From contig JBOZIK010000001.1 of NCBI GenBank assembly GCA_051453625.1, positions 66,787,782 through 66,851,781 of the forward strand: a stretch of 64,000 bases of DNA, in the 5' to 3' direction. The notes under the pieces are model-generated. The model was given only the letters and a program-made list of their open reading frames with translations. It had not been told where the DNA came from and made no database searches. Positions 1-11,297 of this stretch are shown one piece after another. Numbering within the stretch: position 1 is the stretch's first letter; each line of letters opens with the position of its first letter. A program made the translations under genes and the position numbers. This DNA is from Welwitschia mirabilis (Eukaryota > Gnetophyta > Gnetopsida > Welwitschiales).

Positions 1-689
1 CAAAAATATATCTGCTCAATCAGATGTGTAGCAATATAATGATGTACCAATGATAATACAGTCTGATCTTTCATATTCACAAAGATTATGCTAAATTAGA
101 ATAGTGTTAAAAAGGACTTTAGGTCATCAATAGCATAGCTATTTATAATAGAGGATTACTAGGGTTTATTACAAATGAATTATGCCTCTAATAGTTATAA
201 ATAGCTAGAAAACAAATAGGTAATAGATACATAATGTTTACAAATTTTACTTTTTTGCACCATCCGGTCGACCCCATGAGAACTCAGTTGACCCCATCCT
301 AGGTCCAGTTGATCCCTTACCTCTTAGTATGAAACTATAAACTATCAATTTCTTAGGTCTGGTCGATCCCATGAAAATCTAATTGATCCATTTTCATTTG
401 GTTTAGGGATACTAGATCTTAAGATCATAGGTTGGTTACTCCCTTCAGAATCTGGTTGACTCCTCTCAGTTCAGTTCATTTGTGTTGTAACTGCTTCAAG
501 TGCAGTTAACTCTTTTAGGATCTAATTGATCCCCATTAAAGATTAACAAAACTCAATAGCTTTTCTAGTGCATTTTGGTTTAATTATTTCATCTGTAAAA
601 GTTAATCTCATCTACACATAAGATGTAATATTTTTGCACTACACAAGAGAAATTAGTTTAACATCAATTTGCAAATATAATCTAACAAT
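1..689 (-). mobile_element. Partial LTR, probably Ty1-copia, minus strand
   Basis: Read on the minus strand, this begins with TGTTAGATTATATTTGC at 689, similar to the start of the copia LTR ending at 37026. Between about 690 and 1230 the sequence still matches the leader of the Ty3 element at 26291-27400 (for example 660-760 against 26765-26860), but from 689 downward it does not, so a separate insertion is inferred. A TATA-like motif (minus strand, 139-151) and a block of short phrase repeats (250-545) fit a U3 promoter region. The other end is outside the window, so identity as an LTR is inferred. Confidence 0.5.
250..545. repeat. Dispersed doublets of a GGTCGACCCC-like phrase
   Basis: At least nine diverged copies of a 10-12 nt phrase (ggtcgacccca, gttgacccca, gttgatccc, ggtcgatccca, attgatcca, ggttactccc, gttgactcc, gttaactc, attgatcccc) occur as pairs about 20 nt apart, with the pairs separated by longer unrelated sequence. 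This is not a simple tandem repeat. It lies inside the proposed copia LTR. Confidence 0.7.
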
Positions 690-1230
690 ACATACCTAGG
701 AATTATGTACCTAATTTTAATTCAAAGTTAACAAATCCTTCTTTATATTTTCTTCTATAAATAGCTGCTCTATCTAATACTTCTTGCCTAAATTGATCAT
801 ATCAGAACATGCTTAGCTCTTTTCTTCTCCTTGAGAGTCATCTTCTTCAGTATCTAGATGATATCCTAAATGACAGGAATATATAAAAACCTAAATAATA
901 AAAAACATCAAAAAGAAAAGTTATAAAATAACAAAGAAATAAAAATTGATAGTCATTTTTCGCGTCATTTAAATGATAGAGGGAATAATATAAAAACTTT
1001 ATTTTTATAACTATAACAATCATAAAATTTTTAAATTAAGCATTCATCTTCTAGGTCATCTGGATGATAGTTAAGTTAACAAAGGATTATTACAAACTAG
1101 AAAAACCAAAAACTGTGAAAAAAAACCTATGATTCTAACTAGGAATACAATTTCATTATAGATAAATATTCAAACTAAAATCTGATCTACTTACCTAAGT
1201 GATGACAATCCTTAAACTCTTTAATAACCT
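690..1230 (-). mobile_element. 5' leader of the minus-strand Ty3 element C
   Basis: The interior immediately follows the tRNA-Asp primer-binding site when read on the minus strand. It is homologous to the leader of the plus-strand Ty3 element at 26291 onward: both carry the same 'aaggattgtc(a/c)tcac' stretch, GTCATC-type palindromic phrases, and a shared tract around 'agaagaaaatat' and 'aattaggtacataat'. No coding potential is visible. The rest of the element lies left of the window. Confidence 0.7.
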
Positions 1231-1248
1231 TCCCCAGCAATGGCACCA
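1231..1248 (-). other. Primer-binding site, tRNA-Asp type
   Basis: The minus strand reads TGGTGCCATTGCTGGGGA. This is the tRNA-Asp type site used by several plant Ty3 lineages, with C-to-T changes. It begins 6 nt after the LTR end (ACCACA). It fixes the strand of this element and shows that the adjoining LTR is a 5' LTR. Confidence 0.85.
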
Positions 1249-2074
1249 AAAAGTTGTGGTGCGTAATATTTCAATCCTTTACATCTTACTCAATCTTATC
1301 AATTACAAATAAATCTATTACAAATACAACACACTAGTCGAGATGGGAGTAATCCAAATGTCATAAACCTATTAAAGTCACATGAAAGAAGAAGAAGAAT
1401 TTATTTTCAAAGGGATATTATATTATTTTAGAATCTAAAAAGCAATTTAAAAAACAATGCACTAAAAAACACTTATGCAAATGTAAATGAAATATATTCT
1501 AGATAAACATCTATCTAATTACGAAATTGACTTGTTAGGAAGATTTGCCTTGTATAACCTAAATCAATTAGGGAAATTATCACTAACCAAGATTAACTTA
1601 AGCTATTAAATAAGTTGAAATAGAAGGTAATATAAGTTAATCTAAAAATTCACCTACCTTAATAAAGGTTGTCCTTATGACTTATATTATAAGTAAAACT
1701 ATCATAAATTAAGAATAACATAAACCATAAAGGACATGTTAACTATTAAAAAAAAAAAGAGTAATAGAGTTTGTATTAAGTGAACCAATACCTAGGTAAC
1801 AAAGTAGCCACATCCTAGTGAAAGATGCATAGCCCAATACCTAGAGAGACATCTCTCTATAATGATAAAGGATGAATCTCCCATCCTTTGATCTCCTATC
1901 ATGAAAATTTCAAGTTCATCAAATATGATAGGAATATTAAAGGGAAGGTTTACTTATGCTAAAGAAAAACCTAACTAATGCTCAAGGTTTAATAGTCATA
2001 CTAGAAATGCACTTAATCATGAAATAGGTGAAATAGATAAAAGTCAAAAAGCTATTTTACTTTAGTATTATCCT

Positions 2075-2204
2075 AACTATCATCTAGATGAGATAATGAT
2101 AAAGGAAATGATTCCAACTATAAATATTTCCTTTATAGTTGGAATCATTTCCTTTATCATTTAGATAAAGGAAATGATTCCAACTATCATCTAGATGAGA
2201 TAAT
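2075..2204. repeat. Perfect 29-bp hairpin within a locally duplicated block
   Basis: Positions 2096-2124 and 2132-2160 are perfect reverse complements separated by a 7-nt loop. A third, direct copy of most of the arm follows at 2164-2187. The whole is bracketed by two direct copies of a block containing 'tatcatctagatgagataat' (2075-2097 and 2182-2204). The pattern direct-inverted-direct is typical of a template-switch event during replication. Confidence 0.9.
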
Positions 2205-2227
2205 TCATTTAGCAATAATCCATGTTA

Positions 2228-2232
2228 GCAAG
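2228..2232. repeat. Target-site duplication GCAAG (left copy)
   Basis: GCAAG immediately precedes the TG start of the chromovirus 5' LTR and is repeated exactly right after the 3' LTR end (19367-19371). Confidence 0.85.
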
Positions 2233-2615
2233 TGTGATGTCCATATTTTATCTCTTTTAGAAGAAATATATAAGATTAAGCTAAATGAATTATTTAGAAA
2301 CATTCAATTATTTTGAAATCCTCTATTGATATAAATATTATGTTTTGAAGCACTAATACATTAAATTATGCTTTGAGCCATTTCTATCTTATAAAGATAA
2401 AAATATTACTTTATAAAACTTTAAGAAAATATTTTAGAGTGATGATATCATTTACTTATTATTATTACACCTTCTTAGAAATTATGCATGATTAAATTTT
2501 AAATGTAGAGGCTTATTATTTACTTTTCCTCATTATTGTGATTAAATTTAATAGAATATAAAGCATTTGTTTTATATTATTAAAGTATATAACGGCCAAG
2601 AAATCATTTATGAGA

Positions 2616-3477
2616 TGTTGTAAAACCCCTACTTTTTTCATTCACTCATGATGTATCCTTCTATATTATTGAGTTCTTTTACTTTACCAATGTTCTCTCA
2701 TTATAAATAGAGTTCTCCTTTCATTAAGTCTAGCTTAATTTCTAGAAAGACTTTGCCTTTAAATCTTTGACCTTAGTAGGTCTAAGAGCTTTGGAAACTT
2801 GAAATATCTTTGAAGTCCTTGAATACCATAATCTAATATGGGTATGGCTCTATTTCTTTGTGCTTCCTTGTTGGTTCTTTTTTGTATGCATTTAATTATT
2901 ATGTTTGTTGTCTCTATTTTCTTTTAAATCGAATATAAACTTATGTGATGCTTAATAAAAGTAGAATCAATTTTATCTCAAGTCTTGACTCTTATGNNNN
3001 NNNNNNNNNNNNNNNNNNNNNNNNNNNNNNNNNNNNNNNNNNNNNNNNNNNNNNNNNNNNNNNNNNNNNNNNNNNNNNNNNNNNNNNNNNNNNNNNTGTT
3101 GTAAAACCCTTACTTTTTTTGTTTGCTCATGATGTATTCTTCTGTATTCTTGAGTTCTTTTACTTTACCTATGTTCTCTCATTATAAATAGAGTTCTCCT
3201 TTCATTAAGTCTAGCTTAATTTCTTGAAATAATTTACCTTTAAATCTTGGATCTTAGTAGGTCTAGAAGCTTTGGAAACTTGAAATATCTTTAAAATCCT
3301 TAAATACCATAATCTAATATGGGTATGGTTCTATTTCTTTGTGCTTCCTTGTTGGTCCTTTTTTGTATGCATTTAATTATTATGTTTTTTGTCTCTATTT
3401 TCTTTTAAATCGAATATAAACGTATGTGATGCTAAATAAAAGTAGAATTAATTTTATCTCAAGTCTTGACTCTTATG
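2616..3477. repeat. Gap-flank duplicate pair 1
   Basis: 2616-2996 and 3097-3477 are both 381 bp, near-identical, and separated by exactly 100 N. Most likely these are unmerged contig ends. Confidence 0.9.
2701..2710 (+). promoter_or_regulatory. LTR TATA box
   Basis: TTATAAATAG lies 468 nt into the 5' LTR and is conserved at 3182-3191 (duplicate) and 15664-15672 (3' LTR, tataaatat). It is the likely core promoter of the chromovirus LTR. Confidence 0.6.
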
Positions 3478-3489
3478 ATTTTCTATACT

Positions 3490-4689
3490 TGATTTCTTGA
3501 TCATATAATCTTAAGTTGTTCTTATTGTAAGTTGATACTTTATGGTTATACCTTTATCATACTTTTCTTGACATTATGATTTCTTGTGAACTTATGGTTA
3601 TGTAATACCATAGATCACCAAATGAGGCAGTGAAAGGTGAGAATTCCATAGATTATTAAATGAGGTAGTGGAGATAATAGATTAACCATAGATCATCAAA
3701 TGAGATAGTGGGCTTCACAGATTACCAAATGGAGTAATGAAGTTAAAGAAATGTGAAAAAAATATATATGTAAAAACCACCAATTACTGCATGAGGTATT
3801 AGGCTTCATAAATCATCAAATAAGGCTATGAAGTGAGTAAAATATGAAAATATTATATGAGAATCATGGATTACCAAATGAATAAATGAAGTAATTGAAA
3901 TATAAGAAAGTATATATCTTATTATTATCATTTCATAACTATAAGATCGATGTTCTTATGATACAACTTGTTTTTAAAGTTCTTACTTTTGTCCTTCCTA
4001 TCGTAATCTTTAAAAAAATATTTATCTTATCTTACCTTANNNNNNNNNNNNNNNNNNNNNNNNNNNNNNNNNNNNNNNNNNNNNNNNNNNNNNNNNNNNN
4101 NNNNNNNNNNNNNNNNNNNNNNNNNNNNNNNNNNNNNNNTGATGTCTTGATCATATAATCTCAAGTTGTTCTTATTGTAAGTTAATACTTCATGGTTATA
4201 CCTTTATCATACTTCTCTTGACATTATGATTTCTTATGAACTTATGGTTATGTAATACCATAGATCACCAAATGAGATAGTGAAAGGTGATAATTCCATA
4301 GATTATCAAATGAGGTAGTGGAGATAATAGATTAACTATATATCATTGAATGAGATAGTGGGCTTCACAGATCACCAAATGGGGTAACAAAGTTAAATAA
4401 ATCTGAAAAAAATATATATGTAAAGACCACCAATTGCTAAATGAGGTATTAGGCTTCATAGATCATCAAATGAGGCTATGAAGTGAGTAAAATATGAAAA
4501 TATTATATGAGAATCATGGATCACCAAGTGAAGAAATGAAATAATTGAAATATGAGAAAGTATATATCCGATTATTATCATTTCATAACTATAAGGTCAA
4601 TGTTCTTATGATACAACTTGTTTTTAAAGTTCTTACTTTTGTCCTTCCTATCATAATCTTTAAAAAAATATTTATCTTATCTTACCTTA
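3490..4689. repeat. Gap-flank duplicate pair 2
   Basis: 3490-4039 and 4140-4689 are both 550 bp with scattered, mostly transition differences, separated by exactly 100 N. Confidence 0.9.
3609..3890 (+). repeat. LTR sub-repeat array (CATAGATCACCAAATGAGG unit)
   Basis: About seven degenerate copies of a roughly 25-nt core (cataGATcACCAAATGAGgtAGTG) are spaced about 30-60 nt apart. The same array recurs at 4257-4540 (gap duplicate) and at 16090-16410 in the 3' LTR, so it is part of the LTR and predates insertion. Confidence 0.75.
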
Positions 4690-6393
4690 CCTTACCTAGA
4701 TCATACTAGGACCTATGAGATTTCACAATTATCATTACATATTATTTGAGTAATAGTTAGAAAATCTAGAGTATGATTACTAAAGTAGGCATAAAGATGT
4801 GAAGGATTATTATTACAGACTTGTTGGAAATTTTCACTAAATGATCTTGTATTCCTTGATTAATCTTTAAATATTTAGTGTTATATGACTAAGATTTAAG
4901 GACATGATATAACTTTCTTACATAATGTTTCATTGGATGTGTATTGATAGTTAAAATCTATTTTTTTATTTGTGTGCTTTATAGTGTATTAAATTTTCTA
5001 AATTGATACATTAAGCATTGTTTAATGGATATCTTCTTTGGAAACATACTTTTGTAATGAAATATGAAAACTTTAGGACATATTATTAAGAATTTTCTTG
5101 AGAAACCTTATTAAGAAACTTGAATCTTTAGTTAGGTATATTACCTCGAAAATTCATTAAATGGTAAATTCTGGATATAATTTCCTTGAGTTATTTTTTT
5201 TGAATAAGTATAAATTGACAATTTATTTTCATGCTTTAGTTGTAAATTTTTCATAAAAATTTATAGTTTATATGTGAGTATAGATAATGATAATATGCCT
5301 TGAATTTAATATTAATGTCCATTTACTAATAATGAATTCTTAAGAAAAGGCCATATGTTTTGCTTCCTCCTTTAAAAAAATAATTAAAATCTAACATAAA
5401 TAGGATTGAAGTCGGGAATTGACAATTATTTAATTACTATAAAATTTATAATTGGAAGGTTATTAGCCAAAGGTGAAATTTTAATAAAATTCAAGTGGTC
5501 TAGCACATACCACGTGACTTGAACCACTGACTACTCCATTCACAATAATGGCTCGTTACCATTACAATACTAATTAATTAACGTAACAAATCAACTTACT
5601 ATATTCTAAGCCTATGCACCAAGGGTTTGACCTTGTTATTAACTAGAGGACTATGTGCATGAAATGGAAATCATAGGTTAAATTTACTATTCTCTCTTGA
5701 CTAAGCTTGTGAGTGCCTTTGCAAAAAAGAAGCCATGAACATAGATAAAATTCATGATATATGATATTAAATAGAAGGTGGAAGTATTGATTAGAGCAAT
5801 TAATAGGTTTTCAAGACTGTTCCATTATGGGAGACATAGCAGTACTCTCAGTTGAAGGTGCTATACTAGGTAATGTTTTTGAATACTGTATTGAAACATA
5901 AGCTTTGTTAGAGGTTCCTCTAATGTTAGAAAATATCAGATAGGATGGGATAAATGATGTGTTATGTGGAAGGAGGCTAATGCATTCTGAAGCAAATGTG
6001 TAAGGTAATGAAATTATCCTCTAATCTTAAACACTCTTAACCTACATGGTTATCAGGTAATCTGAAAGAAGTGTATTTAATAAAATCAAAGGATCATTAG
6101 ATGCACACACTAGCAGACATTTTTGAAATGTTAAGAAACAAATTCATTTGCAAGTTAGAAAATGCTAGGAAATTATTGATTCAAGTATTTTTGAGCAAGT
6201 GCATTTTGATTGAATGAAATGGTTACTTGCATATTTGATGTGCATACAACCATTTCATCAAAGTGGCATAATGATAGTTATCTTACTCAAATGATTCTTT
6301 AAATAATTCTTCTCCTATCTAATACTTCCTCATTATCTTTTAAGCTTTTTTGAAGGTAAAAGATCATCTAATCTTTGCTTTACTATTAATGCA

Positions 6394-7497
6394 CTAGCAA
6401 TCTATTCTCATTCTACTTGAGCCTTCACTATTGGCTTGCATATCAAAGGTTTATTCTTGATCCACCTCTCATCTGTGCATCAATTACATCACATAATTAG
6501 TGAATNNNNNNNNNNNNNNNNNNNNNNNNNNNNNNNNNNNNNNNNNNNNNNNNNNNNNNNNNNNNNNNNNNNNNNNNNNNNNNNNNNNNNNNNNNNNNNN
6601 NNNNNNNNNNNNNNNNNNNNNNNNNNNNNNNNNNNNNNNNNNNNNNNNNNNNNNNNNNNNNNNNNNNNNNNNNNNNNNNNNNNNNNNNNNNNNNNNNNNN
6701 NNNNNNNNNNNNNNNNNNNNNNNNNNNNNNNNNNNNNNNNNNNNNNNNNNNNNNNNNNNNNNNNNNNNNNNNNNNNNNNNNNNNNNNNNNNNNNNNNNNN
6801 NNNNNNNNNNNNNNNNNNNNNNNNNNNNNNNNNNNNNNNNNNNNNNNNNNNNNNNNNNNNNNNNNNNNNNNNNNNNNNNNNNNNNNNNNNNNNNNNNNNN
6901 NNNNNNNNNNNNNNNNNNNNNNNNNNNNNNNNNNNNNNNNNNNNNNNNNNNNNNNNNNNNNNNNNNNNNNNNNNNNNNNNNNNNNNNNNNNNNNNNNNNN
7001 NNNNNNNNNNNNNNNNNNNNNNNNNNNNNNNNNNNNNNNNNNNNNNNNNNNNNNNNNNNNNNNNNNNNNNNNNNNNNNNNNNNNNNNNNNNNNNNNNNNN
7101 NNNNNNNNNNNNNNNNNNNNNNNNNNNNNNNNNNNNNNNNNNNNNNNNNNNNNNNNNNNNNNNNNNNNNNNNNNNNNNNNNNNNNNNNNNNNNNNNNNNN
7201 NNNNNNNNNNNNNNNNNNNNNNNNNNNNNNNNNNNNNNNNNNNNNNNNNNNNNNNNNNNNNNNNNNNNNNNNNNNNNNNNNNNNNNNNNNNNNNNNNNNN
7301 NNNNNNNNNNNNNNNNNNNNNNNNNNNNNNNNNNNNNNNNNNNNNNNNNNNNNNNNNNNNNNNNNNNNNNNNNNNNNNNNNNNNNCTAGCAATCTATTCT
7401 CACTCTACTTGGGCCTTCACTATTGGCTTGTATATCAAAGGTTCATTCTTGATCCACCTCTCATCTGTGCACCAATTGCACTACATAATTAGTGAAT
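6394..7497. repeat. 880-N gap with duplicated flanks
   Basis: 6506-7385 is N. The 112 bp on each side (6394-6505 and 7386-7497) are near copies, so the estimated gap size may be spurious and the true sequence may be continuous here. Confidence 0.8.
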
Positions 7498-8717
7498 TAC
7501 ATCCCTCCCTTTTCTTTTCTACATTTTCTAATTTTTTGGCATGTTATTTTCTCTTTAATTTCTTAGTTCTTGATTCCTTTAGACATGCTTCCTCTCAGTT
7601 CATGTTCTTACATAGAATATCGTCCAATTCCATGAAGTGCTTAGATAAGGATCTAATCCTTAAATTGATTCTTTTAGAAATTGATCTTGTCAAGATCTTG
7701 TGAATGTATCTCCCATGTTAAATTTTCACTTCATGTAGTTTGATCACTTGGATAAAGACGTGAATAGATTTTTCTAATTTGTGATGCTTCATACTTTTTT
7801 CCTTTCATTTGTGCTTAAGTCAAATGGATTCAACATGTGCTTATTTCATCACTGTATCTGTCTACCTATTTCTTTATCTTACATAATAACCTTTCCTATT
7901 CATTAGCATACCTTGGTCTAATTATTCGGTTATTGGAAGATTAACTTGGATCCTCATACACTTAAATAATGCTTGTATCCTAGGTTAATTAATTTCAATC
8001 TTGTATTTTCTTTTAACAACTTAAGCCCTTGTAAGTGAAACTTCTATTATATGNNNNNNNNNNNNNNNNNNNNNNNNNNNNNNNNNNNNNNNNNNNNNNN
8101 NNNNNNNNNNNNNNNNNNNNNNNNNNNNNNNNNNNNNNNNNNNNNNNNNNNNNTAGTGAATTGCGTTCCTTCCTTTTCTTTCCTACATTTTCTGATTTGT
8201 CGGCATGTTATTTTGTCTTTAATTTCTTAGTTCTTGATTCCTTTATACATGATTCCTCTCAGTTCATGTTCTTACGTAGATTGTTGTCCAATTCCATGAA
8301 GTGCTTAGATAAGGATCTAATCCTTAAATCAATTCTTTTAGAAATTGATATTGTCAAGATCTTGTGAATGTATCTCCCATGTTAAATTTTTACTTCATGT
8401 AGTTTGATCACTTGGATAAAGATGTGAATAGATTTTTCTAATTTGTGATGCTTATACCTTTTTCCTTTCATTTATGCTTAAGTCAAATGGATTCAACATG
8501 TGCTTATTTCATCACTGTATTTTTTACCTGTTTCTTTGTCTTATATAATAACCTTTCCTATTCAACTTAGCATACGTTGGTCAAATTATTAGGTTATTGA
8601 AAGATTAACTTGGATTCTCATACACTTAAATAATGCTTATATCCTAGGTTAATTAATTTCAACCTTGTATTTTCTTTTAACAACTTAAGCCCTTGTAAGT
8701 GAAACTTCTATTATATG
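7490..8717. repeat. Gap-flank duplicate pair 4
   Basis: 7490-8053 and 8154-8717 (about 564 bp each) are near-identical and separated by 100 N. Confidence 0.9.
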
Positions 8718-8839
8718 AACTATGGAAATTATGAATATTATAATCTAGTCCTAAGGAATAAAATTTAATACTCTTTGAGGAAAAACTATTATTCAGTCTA
8801 ATTAAAAATTTATATATACAATCATGGGTATATTACCTA

Positions 8840-9977
8840 TTAAAATGCCTTTAATTAGAGATTCTTTGGTTATATTTTTTAAACATTAATATAATTTTGA
8901 GTTTTACTTCAATATGATATTTCAATTAGGAAAATAATCCTTGCTTCTTTTCCAACTTAGTTATTTTAGGGGTCTTACATTTTGGTATTAGAGCCCAGGT
9001 TTGCAAGTTCACTAGGTACCATTTTCTATAGCAATTGTTCTTCATGTAGTTGCTATATGAGTTAATTAGTTATTATGAAAGTTGTAAATGATGATAGCTA
9101 TAATTAAATTTTCCATATTAATATAATAACTTCTATAATGGTAATGAATTGATCAATCAGAGTTACCACTTTAGTAGATGCAATTAATGATCTAGTAGGT
9201 AAACTTCATGGATAGAATAATAGTACAAAAAATGGCAAATTCCTCAAGAAAATGATGATGCAATTAAAAAGAATGAATCAACTTTTAAGGGTGTTAATAG
9301 TGTATTAGATGTAGAGGCATGGTTAATTTCTATTAAAAAAGAGTTGAATTTATTCAATNNNNNNNNNNNNNNNNNNNNNNNNNNNNNNNNNNNNNNNNNN
9401 NNNNNNNNNNNNNNNNNNNNNNNNNNNNNNNNNNNNNNNNNNNNNNNNNNNNNNNNNNTTAAAATGCCTTTAATTAGAGATTCTTTAGTTATATTTTTTA
9501 AACATTAATATAATTTTGAGTTTTACTTCAATATGAGATTTCAATTAGGAAAATAAGCCTTGCTTCTTTTCTAAGTTAGTCATTTTAGAGGTCTTACATT
9601 TTGGTATTAGAGCCCAGATTTGCAAGTTCACTAGGTACCATTTTCTATAGCAATTGTTCTTCATGTAGTTGTTATATGAGTTAATTGGTTATTATGAAAG
9701 TTGTAAATGATGATAGCTATAATTAAATTTTTCATATTAATATAATAACTTCTAGAAGGGTAATGAATTGATCAATCAGAGTTACCACTTCAGTAGATGC
9801 AATTAATGATCTAGTAGGCGAACTTCATGAATAGAATAATAGTACAAAAAATGGCGAATTCCTTAGGAAAATGATGATGCAATTAAAAAGAATGAATCAA
9901 ATTTTAAGGATGTTAATAGTGTATTAGATGTAGAGGCGTGGTTAATTTCTATTAAAAAAGAGTTGGATTTATTTAAT
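8840..9977. repeat. Gap-flank duplicate pair 5, spanning LTR end and primer site
   Basis: 8840-9358 and 9459-9977 (519 bp each) are near copies separated by 100 N. Both carry the LTR end, the primer-binding site and the start of gag, so one of the two is redundant. Confidence 0.9.
8983..8999 (+). other. Primer-binding site, tRNA-iMet type
   Basis: TGGTATTAGAGCCCAGG lies 3 nt after the LTR end TCTTACA. TGGTATCAGAGC is the usual initiator-Met site; one C-to-T change is visible. A duplicate lies at 9602-9618 in the redundant contig end. Confidence 0.9.
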
Positions 9978-10750
9978 TTTACCTCTAATAAAAAGGCATT
10001 GCTAATGACCCACCAGCTTGTAAAGGGAATAGCCTTATGGTGGGATGCAAGAAAACTTTGAGTACCTTTCCTAATATCTATTTCTTGGAAAGAGTTTAAA
10101 GAAATATTTAAAAGTAGGTACATATCATAATTTTTCTTAAATACAAAGGTTTGCAAATTCTACAGTATTAAATAAGGCCTTATGACGATAGCTCAATATG
10201 AGCATAAATTCATGGAGCCATTACAGTATGTTCTTGAGTTAGTAGGAAGTGAAAAATTAAAGTTTTATATATTTATGATTGGATTGCATCCTATAATTCA
10301 AAATCAAGTCAATTTATTTCAATCTAAAACCATTAAAACAGCTCTAGAGAAGGCCAAAATTAGTGAAGAATCTTAGTTCACAAACAAAAATCTTGAAGAG
10401 AAAAGAAAGATGCCTCATGATAATAAGAGAATTCAACCATGAAGAAAATCATTTAATCAAAATATACCTATATTCTAAGGAAGATCCAAAGTGAATATGC
10501 CTATAGTTAATAACAAGAACAACATTCCAAACACAAGAAAGAGCACAAATGAAACCAACTAGAGGAATAGGTAAAATTATTAGACCACTAAGAAATAATT
10601 AACCTACTAATCTCAAGAATGTAAATTGCTTCTTTTACCAAGGTCCTCACTATCCTAGAGATTTCCCTAAAAGGAAGAATGAAAAATCCACTTATACAGA
10701 TGTTAGAGAACTATATGCTTTAGTCTCTAGGAAGGAATCCAACCAGAAAT
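9759..10750 (+). pseudogene. gag remnant of the chromovirus
   Basis: Structural capsid/nucleocapsid polyprotein, which coats element RNA in cytoplasmic particles in live relatives. The retrotransposon gag fold is recognisable: DVEAWLISIKKELDLF, then GIALWWDARK (the W-W motif), SWKEFKEIF, then MTIAQYEHKFMEPLQY and LKFYIFMIGLHPIIQNQV. A zinc knuckle follows near 10625-10670 as CFFYQGPHYPRDF, with two of the three Cys positions lost and the His kept. The frame is broken after ARKL and near 10170. An open frame on the opposite strand at 9863-10156 is a chance shadow. The redundant contig end at 9180-9358 repeats the start. Confidence 0.85.
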
Positions 10751-10754
10751 AGTT

Positions 10755-11130
10755 TTGCAAAATTCAGGTACATTATTAAATTTTCCTATGAAGCTTTTAT
10801 TAGATCTAGGTGCATTTGATTCCTTTATTTCCTATGAGATAGCTATTAAGATATTTTTAAAACTTATGAAAATTAACTAGTTAATAGTACAAGTTCAAGA
10901 TGATAGACAAATAAAAACTATTAGCGAAATCCCTTTATGTATATTACAAATTGATAGTTTAAAATTCATAATATACTTCCTAGTTTTGGAGTTAGATTAT
11001 TTTAACATTATTTTAAGAATGAATTGGTTGTGAGGTAATAAATGCATTGCTAATGACCCTATTATTCTACGATTTCTATCATAGAAAAGTCTCAATGATA
11101 GATTCTAGAGGAAAAAGAGTAAAATTGCTA
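10755..11130 (+). pseudogene. Aspartic protease remnant
   Basis: Retropepsin-like protease that in live relatives cleaves the polyprotein. Visible: LLLDLGAFDSFIS, corresponding to the catalytic D-T/S-G loop with the second residue changed to Leu, and downstream VLELDYFNIILRMNWL, the conserved hydrophobic flap-to-helix segment. Stops interrupt the frame (around 10880 and 11030). The change in the catalytic triad alone argues against activity. Confidence 0.8.
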
Positions 11131-11269
11131 ATTTTATCAAGATCTATGTAAGAACAACTAATCGTGTGTAAGAAAATTAAAAGAGAATTCAGGCATGGTC
11201 AAGTATTTGGAATTATTAAATTTAACAATCCTCCTTAACATTAGTTGAATTTGTAAGATATTCTAGTTG

Positions 11270-11297
11270 NNNNNNNNNNNNNNNNNNNNNNNNNNNN
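11270..11297. other. 28-N gap at the start of RT
   Basis: A short gap whose flanks are not duplicated, unlike the 100-N gaps. It removes part of the protease-RT linker. Confidence 0.9.

Larger units (their letters stand above)
1255..2232 (-). mobile_element. LTR C (3' part), split by the chromovirus
   Basis: This is the downstream part of a minus-strand LTR of about 1.25 kb whose upstream part lies at 19372-19640. The assignment rests on collinear similarity to LTR A (24583-26270): the minus strand near 2085-1990 matches A near 25065-25170, and the ends ACGCACCACA and ATACACCATAACA correspond. The boundary at 2232 is the target duplication GCAAG of the nested element. Confidence 0.85.
2233..8979 (+). 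mobile_element. 5' LTR of the chromovirus
   Basis: It starts TGTGATGTCCATATT and ends TCTTACA directly before the primer-binding site. It matches 15044-19366 throughout. The apparent 6.7 kb is inflated by gap-flanking duplicates at 3097-3477, 4140-4689, 7386-7497 and 8154-8717; the true length is near 4 kb. It contains a TATA box at 2701-2710 (copy at 3182-3191) and a degenerate sub-repeat array. Confidence 0.88.

Noticed and set aside
2228-2240. Ty3 LTR C continuing directly into the chromovirus as one long LTR
   Set aside because: The exact GCAAG duplication and the resumption of LTR C at 19372 show two separate elements.
6436-7492. Long open frames on both strands (over 300 codons)
   Set aside because: They consist almost entirely of N from the 880-base gap; no real codons support them.
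9863-10156. 97-codon minus-strand frame
   Set aside because: Opposite strand of the recognisable gag remnant; no independent features.
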